Of a stretch of DNA of 64,000 bases, positions 57,278 to 64,000 are shown in pieces; position 1 is the stretch's first letter, and every line of letters begins with the position of its first letter. Where the stretch lies: contig CM065880.1 in the NCBI GenBank assembly GCA_033439255.1, forward strand, positions 2,976,001-3,040,000, written 5' to 3'. Below the pieces are notes generated by a model, which worked only from the letters and a program-made list of their open reading frames with translations, was not told the origin of the DNA and did not search any database. A program made the translations under genes and the position numbers. The stretch is from Hericium rajendrae. Lineage: Eukaryota; Basidiomycota; Agaricomycetes; Russulales; Hericiaceae.

Positions 57278-59790
57278 TCACGACCACCCACCCTCAGACC
57301 CATCCACATCCGCATCCGCATCCGTATCAACCCACACCTCGCCCTCGCCCTCCCCATCCTCCTCCCCCCTCCCCACGCGATTCGTCACAACCCGCAGCGG
57401 CGAGCCCGACCTCGCCTCCGGCGCCCACTTATCCGCCTCCGCAGGCCCCGCGTTCGCCTCCCCGTGCACGCGCCGCACCTCATGCAGATGCGCACTGCGC
57501 GCCCAGCGCTTCGCCGAGCGCGGCACGGGGCCGAGCACAGGCCCCAGCGGGCCCGAGCCCTGCGAGTTCGAGCGCTGCAGCCCGCCCGGGCGCGCGCTCG
57601 CTGGCGGCATCGCGTGATGTGCGCGCGGACTGCGCGGCGTGCGGCGGCTCGACGACGAGCGTGGTGGTGTCGCGCTCACGCCGACGCTGATGCGCGGCTT
57701 CGTGCGGCTCGCGGAGGGGAAGGGTACGGTGTCAGCGGGGAAGGGCACGGAATCGGTCGGCGTCGCGAGGTGCGCCTGGTCCTCGCGCGAGGGCGGCGAG
57801 GGCGTGCGGCTGCGGCTGCGCCGTCGGAAGCGGCTGACCCAGTCGCCGCTGAGGCTCAGCTTGCGCCGCCCCCACGCGCGCATCGCAGAGCCAGAGCCGC
57901 GCGCGTCGAACGTCTCGGGGCGCGAGCCGCGCGTCAGGCCGAGGAAGACGAGCACCGCGAGCAGGAGGCACAGCTGCGCGATGCCGAGGCGCTTCTCTAG
58001 GACGATCTGCATTCTCGTCAGTCTCACACTGCACTATAGACGGCCGAGAATGACGTACCTCCTCTGCGAGATAGTCGACCTTCATGAGAAGCTCGCGCCG
58101 CTCTTCTTCCATCCGCCGGCGCTGCCGCTCGAACTCGCGTGCCGCGCGCTGGTAGCCTTGTGCCTGCGCGCGCCCAAGGCCCTCGAGCCGGCCGACGTCC
58201 TCGCCGAGGCGGCGTAGCACTGAGCGCAGGCCTGAGGTCTGGTCTGAGACGTACCGCGCGTAGAGCGTGTGGTTGGCCTCGAGCGCGGAGAGGCGGTTCA
58301 TGATGGTGCGGTAGATGGACTCTCCAGACGAGACCGGGTGCAGCGCGGGCGAGGGGGCAGTGAGGGAAATGGTGGGCTTGGGGATAGAGGTCGTGTTGTG
58401 GACTGGATGGGATTCGGAGGGCGGCGGGTTGGACATGTCGGAAAGGGATGGGGATGTCGTTGATATAGATGTAATCGTGTCGGTCGTAGAGGCATTAGAG
58501 GATATGCTATCGGGTGTATGCGCGTCATTCGAGACGACTGGTGACTGAGTAGCCGTGGAAGGCGAGATTGAAGTGTTCGAAAGCGATGATGAAGGTGGTG
58601 CGTCCTCTGCCTGCGAGGGTGGCTCGGATGCAGGAGACTCGGATCTGATGATGTCCGTGCTACGTCCGGCATCGACAGAAGGTATCTGAGTAGGCTCTGA
58701 CACCCCAGTGTCGTTGCTCGGAAGATCTGCAGTTTTCGTTACTTCTGCACTAGTCCCAGGGTGCTCCCTGTTGTCTTCCTCCGATGCGTTTGCTGTCTGG
58801 ACAGGCTGGGACGGCTCCTCACTCACAGCAGGCGCAATATGCTCCAGCTTTGCGCGGCTCTCCTCCTCCCAGACGTCCCATTTCCACTCTTCGAGATGGG
58901 TAAGGCCGTACACACGGAGGAGAGATATGGGGCAGTAGTACTCGTTCCCGTAGTGCGACAGGAAGTCTATCCGGATGAAGCGGTAAAAATCGCGCAGGGA
59001 CGTCGGCGGATGGAAAGACTGGCATGCCCGCCGTTAAGCTACGCGCATACAGAGGCACGGCCGCACGCACCTGCACACCGCGGACGTTCTTCGCGACATA
59101 CGTCCCCACCTCAGTCCACCCCTCCAAGTCCGTCGCATACGTCTTCCGCACGCTCACGCGGAACTCCTTGAACACCCCGCTGAAGAACTCGAAGTTCGCG
59201 AGCTGCACGGTATCGATGCGGATGTCCTCGCACAGCTCGACGACGACGTACGTCGGCGCGGCGCACGGGCTCAGCATGTAGCGGTCCTTCTTCGACGAGA
59301 GGATGTTCGCCGCGGACTGGGCCGCTCGGTGCGCGGTGTGCACGCGCGCGGAGCAGTCGAGCGAGGCGTAGTTGAAGCGGTCCGTGAGCGGCACGCGGAA
59401 GTGCGGTGGGGGCGCGCTGTCCGCGACGTCTGCGCCCGCGCCCGCTGCGTCGCCCGACGGCTGCGTGCTCGCGTTCTGCGCTGCAGCAGCGTCCGCGGGC
59501 GGGCTCTCGCCTGTGCCTGCGCTCCCCCCGCCACTCTGCCCGCCTGTGCCGGCGTGCTCGCGCGGGGCGGCCTCCGCGAGTCGCCGCTCCTTCCACTGCT
59601 CGAAGGACAGAAAGAGGTCGTCGTCGTCGGGCTCGAGCGGCGTCAACGGCTTGAGGCAGCATATAGGCTCTTCCGGTGGCTTCGGCACAAGGATGGCGAG
59701 TGCACGGAATGGGTCCTGGGGTGTTGTGGCTGCTCCGAAAGCCGGCGTGGCGAAGAGAAGGAGCAAGAGCGCAGTCGGGAGGGCGCGCAT
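57278..59790 (-). CDS. SLP1: Slp1-type SUN-domain protein of the endoplasmic reticulum
   Basis: Non-canonical SUN protein, related to yeast Slp1 and plant/animal OPT proteins, which act in the ER membrane on folding of membrane proteins. The ATG at 59790 starts a signal peptide MRALPTALLLLLFATPAFGA. An acidic region LFLSFEQWKERRLAE and a low-complexity linker follow, then the SUN-like domain: RFNYASLDCSARVHTAH, ILSSKKDRYMLSPCAAPTYV, VELCEDIRIDTVQLANFEFF and FKEFRVSVRKTYATDLEGW (59400-59090). After an intron comes RFIRIDFLSHYGNEYYCPIS with the terminal LRVYGLTHLEEWKWDVWEEE. A Ser/Thr-rich stretch and a coiled coil (EFERQRRRMEEERRELLMKV, near 58130-58080) precede one membrane segment GIAQLCLLLAVLVFLGL (near 57975) and a basic cytosolic tail ending in TGA near 57278. 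The composition is GC-rich. Two or three introns are visible. Confidence 0.85.
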
Positions 59791-60292
59791 CGTTTGTTCA
59801 ATGACCCTGCGAGTGTACGTTCGTTCGGCTGAATGACATAAAGACAGCGGGGAGGGGGCGTGTGTGGGGGACGTGCGCGATGACGAGCAGAGGTCGCTAT
59901 AAGCGGTGGACGCTGGGAAGATAAGACCAATTTAGCAATGCCACGTCGGGCTCGCGTATTTAGATATCAGCAAGGCACATCGCCCGACGTTCTCGTATGG
60001 CCACGACAACGCCATCATTCGACGGTAGAAGGCCAATACAGATACACAATAGAACTTAGAAGTTGAGCACAGGAAACGTCCAGACAGCATAAACAAAGGA
60101 CAAGAAAGGAGTATAGAATGGATAATGGCATTCCGATGCGTGCAATTAGAGAACAGTATATATTTTGCACCTGCGGCGAAGGGGGCATATCTCTATCCGT
60201 GGTGATCCGTTGTGTTGTGCAGGAACGCGGACGCGGCATGCCCTCTGCCAAAACTAGCCCTCCGAACCTACCAGCTGTCCTCAAAGGGTACT
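59791..60292. other. Intergenic region between SLP1 and the V-ATPase gene
   Basis: About 500 bp holding the promoter of the SUN-domain gene and the 3' UTR of the V-ATPase gene. Nothing else was recognised. Confidence 0.4.
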
Positions 60293-61286
60293 TCATGCGC
60301 ACTAGAATACAGGTTAGTTGCGGAACGCAAATCACTATATGCGGATGACGTACCAGAACACCGCTGCTCGACGCCTTCGTGTTCATGATCAAAGCGACGA
60401 TGAGACCTGCGGGGGAGAGTAAACGTCAATAGCTCCGGTTTTATGAGCTGCAACTCACCATAAAGACCCAAGACTTCAGCGAAAATAAGGATCAAAATCT
60501 GGAGAATATGGGATTAGCATAGGCGCTTCGCGAGCGACAATAGGCGCGCACCATTCCGACGAACAGCCTTGGCTGCTGCGCACCACCTCGGACACCGGCG
60601 TCACCAACGATACCAATGGCGAAGCCAGCGGCGAGACCCGCGAGGCCGACGGAGAGACCTGCACCGAGCTGGATGAAGCCCTGGTAGAGGGGCATCCGCG
60701 CTTCCACTACAAGCATACACGTCAGAGCGCGATTCTACTGAGCAGGAGCATGACGTACTGTTTCCAGAAATGAGCACCGAAACGACGAGACCGTAGATCT
60801 ACGATTGGAATGAGTATTGCAGAGAAAGGAAAGAGGAGCCACCACGCACCGCAATGATACCAGCCATGATGACTGGAACGACGTTCTTCATCATAAGATC
60901 TGGCCTGAGGACGGCCATGGCAGAGATACCAACTCCTGACTTGGCAGTTCCATAACTGTAAGGCGACAAAATTCAGTACAATGTAGTGAGGTATGAGCTA
61001 GTATGAGCTGGGGGACCCGGCGCCAATGGTCGCGCCAATGCTCCCCAGCAAGAACCGCGATAGAAAGACGCACCTAGCACCGATACCTGTCGCGCAACAT
61101 TCGCAGCCCATACGTCAATCTCTCGTTTGTCTGCCTGTAACCGCAGGACAACTCACATGTGAACACGATCGCGCTCGTACAGCCCTGCATGTCGCGTCGT
61201 CATCAATCACTGCAGCTCTTCGTTCACGGAACCCACTCACCATGGCGCTGAAGAAAGGAGCGTAGACGGGGCAGAGGTCAGACATG
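60293..61286 (-). CDS. VMA3: V-type H+-ATPase proteolipid subunit c
   Basis: Membrane rotor subunit of the vacuolar proton pump. The ATG at 61286 starts [15 protein letters not shown], joined by introns to [128 protein letters not shown] and [19 protein letters not shown]. The stop TGA is at 60293-60295. Four membrane helices in two homologous hairpins are present, and the proton-carrying Glu is in [11 protein letters not shown] of the last helix. The length and sequence match the 16-kDa subunit c rather than the longer c'' subunit. At least eight introns interrupt this small gene, many more than its neighbours carry per coding length. Every splice restores the frame, so it looks intact. Confidence 0.93.
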
Positions 61287-62672
61287 GCTGCTGTGCTTTG
61301 CAATGCGAAATGTGGAGGTGCAGGTCGGTATTGGGAGGTCGTCGTCGTCGCGCTGTCCTCAGCCAGTTCGTTTCAATCCCGGCATATGCCGAGCGGGGTG
61401 GCGGGCTTCGAACTCATGCGTCGGCCACTAGCGGCCACTGCACTGCTTCGACTCCGAGTCTTCCAACTAACCGTCTCTCGTATGAGGATGTACTGCAGCA
61501 ACTAGTAAGTAATATTCACCAGCAGTTGACTTGTTTTCTGATATGGTTCTGAGCAGGACGAAACCAAAGGTGGCCCAGGGGAGTGACCTTATTGGTTGAC
61601 GAGATATCTATTCACGAGAGTGCTGTCAAGAGCGAAAATCACATTCGCCTTTATGCTGGAGACGTCCACTGCACTCACTACGAGGTCTAAGGCACTTCCC
61701 TTGAAAACATACGTCCATGGGAAGTTAGTGCCACAATTTTCTCCTCTAGCGTGAAACTTACATACCAGGATCGTCATCCCGGCGGCCACCAGCCATTCGG
61801 TACGATGCATGCTTCGCATTCCCATTGACATATTACAACTTCTCTGGATTGAAGAAAGACAAGGTGAGTCTTCATAACGAATAGTATCGCTCTGACGGAT
61901 GTCCAGGCCTTCCTTCTCCGTGTGCACCTGATCGTCAGATGATGCAGCTTGTGTGACAAGTGCTTGCCTGCTGATGTGCCTCCCCTTTGAACAGGGCTCG
62001 AGGTACTTTAGAGGGCAGCTCGTGAGCATCTCCACGTCTAATTTACCTAGGCAAGTACGAACAGTCAAGGGCGGTAGCACAGGTAACCGTATATCTCGCC
62101 CATGCAAACGAATTCGAATTCTACGAGTTGCACCGATCACGGAACCTTGACTGCGAACGGCTGATACGACTGGTCTTCGAAGACGAACTTCCAGTAGATG
62201 GTGTACTTAGCGCAGCTGGGTCCGTCATTCAGCCGGCGCAAATAGCTGTGTGCCCGAGTCTCTAATAGCACCGACGTCATCACGAGCTGTTCTTGTCCAT
62301 CTGTTATTATCTCTTGTTCAACTATCACCCTCAGCCCGCTTCCTCTGTCGTATTATTATTTCGGGGAACTCCTTCCTTTCGCACTCATGATCTCGAATGC
62401 GGGCACTCAGATGACCCCAACATCGTGAACTTATCGCCCTGTACCTCACTTTCAATATCAATTTCCACTGCTGCGCCGTGGGAGCACTGGCCTCTCTCGT
62501 CTCCGTATCGGACCCAACTCGGGAATGATTTGTGTTCACCATCTGTCCAGTTCAATGTGATTTGTTCTGTCAGAAATGCTATATATACTGCCGTCCTGTC
62601 CATGTGGGATCTTCATCAACGCCGCCATCTTCATCACAACACTCCCTTCCAACCACCCCCACAAGTCACCAT
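61287..62672. other. Divergent intergenic region, 1.4 kb
   Basis: Holds the promoters of the V-ATPase subunit c gene (minus) and the FMN dehydrogenase gene (plus). A minus-strand open frame at 61589-62140 has no recognisable motif. A GTTCGAA-containing segment near 61405-61415 recalls a polymerase III B-box but no tRNA fold was found. Confidence 0.4.
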
Positions 62673-64000
62673 GGCCCTGTCCGCAAAGGCCGCCCAAGCC
62701 GCCCAACAGACTGACCCGAACACGAATCGATGGTCGGCGTACATGGTCCAGTTGTACAGTACCAGGATCCCGCCGAGCATCAAGAGCTTTGACTTCTCGC
62801 GGCTCGAGGCGGAGGCGCGCGAGAAGACCAAGGCATATCACGGTGCGTCCCTTCGCTGCGCACCGCCTGCATGCTCACCTCATCACACGGCGTGATCCAG
62901 GCGCGTACATGTACACATTCGGGAGTGCGGGGTCGTGCGATACGGCGCGGGCGAACGTCCGTGCACTGCAGCAATGGCGCATCGTGCCCCGCATGCTCCG
63001 GGACGCGTCGGCCCGGTCCCTCGAGGTGAGCCCGCTGCGGCCCGCCCGCCCCCGCCGTCGCCCCGCTGACTGCGCCGCAGACGACGCTGTTCGGCGTCAA
63101 GTATCCCTGCCCGCTGTTCGTCGCGCCCGTCGGCGTGCAGGGCATTCTGCATGCCGACGGTGAGCTCGCGACTGCGCGTGCGGCGGCGAAGACCGGCGTG
63201 CCGCTCATCATGAGCACCGCGAGCTCGCGCTCGATCGAGGACGTCGGCAAGGCGAACGGCGACTCGCAGCGGTGGTACCAGCTCTACTGGTGCGTCCATT
63301 CCAATTTTTCGCATCAGTGTGCTAATTGCGTCGGCAGGCCACGCACGGACGAGATCACGCTCTCGATTCTGCGCCGCGCCAAAGCCGCCGGCTTCACCGC
63401 GCTCGTCGTCACCCTCGACACCATGCTCCTCGGCTGGCGCCCGCACGACCTCGAGACGGGCTACCTCCCCTTCCTGTACGGCGTCGGCAGCCAGGTCGGC
63501 ATGTCCGACCCCGTCTTCATGGCCCGCGCCGGCCTCGAGCCGCGCCACGACCACCCCGCCTTCCCCTTCTACCCGAGCGTGCTGCAGAGCCGCATCGAGC
63601 GCGGCGACAAGGAGGCCGCCGAGGCGCACAGGCTCGGCGAGCTCTTCCTGCAGGAGACGAACTCGGGCGAGTTCAAGACGTGGGACCAGCTCAAGCTGCT
63701 GCAGGACAACTGGGACGGGCCGATCATCCTCAAGGGCATCCAGCACGTCGACGACGCGATCAAGGCGATCGATGTGGGCATCAGCGGCATTATCGTCTCG
63801 AATCATGGCGGGCGGCAGGTCGACGGCGCGCTGCCGTCTATCATCGCGCTCGAGAACATCACCGCCGACCAGCGCGTGCAGGACGCGCAGCGGTCCGGGA
63901 AGTTCGCCGTCCTCTTCGACTCGGGGATCCGCACGGGCAGCGACGTGCTCAAGGCCATCGCGCTTGGCGCGCAGGGTGTCCTCGGTGCGTGTCGTCCCGT
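62673..64000 (+). CDS. FMN-dependent 2-hydroxyacid dehydrogenase / lactate 2-monooxygenase-like, 3' end outside the window
   Basis: Cytosolic-looking member of the FMN-dependent alpha-hydroxyacid oxidising family (lactate oxidase, lactate monooxygenase, flavocytochrome b2 core). The ATG at 62673 starts MALSAKAAQAAQQTDPNTNR, without a signal peptide. Exons join AKTKAYH-type sequence to GAYMYTFGSAGSCDTARANV, then TTLFGVKYPCPLFVAPVGVQ (FMN-binding region, near 63080-63140), GVPLIMSTASSRSIEDVGKA (near 63200) and WYQLYW. The next exon starts PRTDEITLSILRRAKAAGF. The active-site block GIIVSNHGGRQVDGALPS, with the catalytic His, is at about 63790-63840. VLFDSGIRTGSDVLKAIALG (near 63910-63970) is the flavin-phosphate loop. 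The sequence runs off the window at 64000 just after a likely donor site. An internal segment between the two halves (RAGLEPRHDHPAFPFYPSVL) is typical of lactate 2-monooxygenase-like fungal proteins. The exact substrate is uncertain. Confidence 0.87.

Noticed and set aside
57464-58217. Plus-strand open frames rich in Arg and Ala
   Set aside because: Antisense to the SUN-domain gene's coiled-coil and tail, which are well supported by domain order.
61400-61500. Polymerase III B-box-like sequence upstream of the V-ATPase gene
   Set aside because: The T-stem does not pair and no A-box is at a sensible distance.
62883-63806. 307-residue open frame on the minus strand
   Set aside because: Exact antisense of the FMN dehydrogenase exons. 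Composition reflects the complementary codons.

Overview
The window is nuclear DNA of a filamentous basidiomycete, most likely an Agaricomycete. Nearly every gene is split by 50-65 nt GT-AG introns (one GC-AG intron was found), intergenic spaces are short between housekeeping genes, and several families are typical of mushroom-forming fungi (DUF6535 membrane proteins, a fungal M64 metallopeptidase, a glutaminase-A relative). Family names come from reading the translations by eye. No database search was run.

Left part (1-21.5 kb): an MDR-type quinone oxidoreductase gene (minus, 1521-3206) is followed by a gene-poor stretch. Then come a secreted M64 zinc peptidase with an HELGH motif (plus, 6646-9157), a low-complexity Ser/Pro-rich protein ending in a CaaX box (minus, 9865-12123), a decayed glutaminase-like pseudogene (plus, about 12802-14230), a Ser-rich protein with two C-terminal membrane segments (plus, 14611-17560) and a Trk-type potassium transporter (plus, 18293-21436).

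Middle part (21.5-34 kb): a mobile-element island. A decayed DDE-type transposase gene (minus, 22694-28631) carries a complete 1043-bp miniature LTR element (TRIM) inside one of its introns, with near-identical LTRs and a 5-bp target duplication. Further right are two inverted copies of a roughly 490-bp tRNA-headed SINE-like repeat. One copy is split by a 1152-bp hAT-like element with perfect terminal inverted repeats and an 8-bp target duplication, which itself carries a PHD-finger-like exon pair.

Right part (34-64 kb): a WDR7/rabconnectin-3-beta-like WD40 gene (minus) is divergent from a small coiled-coil protein gene (plus). About 4 kb of gene-poor DNA and a small unknown gene follow. Next are two DUF6535 membrane-protein genes in opposite orientation (46.1-50.2 kb minus, 53.4-57.0 kb plus) flanking a LEA-2-like type II membrane protein gene. 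The first DUF6535 gene has a tandemly duplicated exon-intron unit and has lost its normal C-terminus to a solo LTR. The window ends with an Slp1-type SUN-domain ER protein (minus), the V-ATPase proteolipid subunit c (minus) and the 5' part of an FMN-dependent 2-hydroxyacid dehydrogenase (plus, running off the end). The genes do not form a pathway cluster. The most unusual content is the nested-transposon island and the DUF6535 pair.
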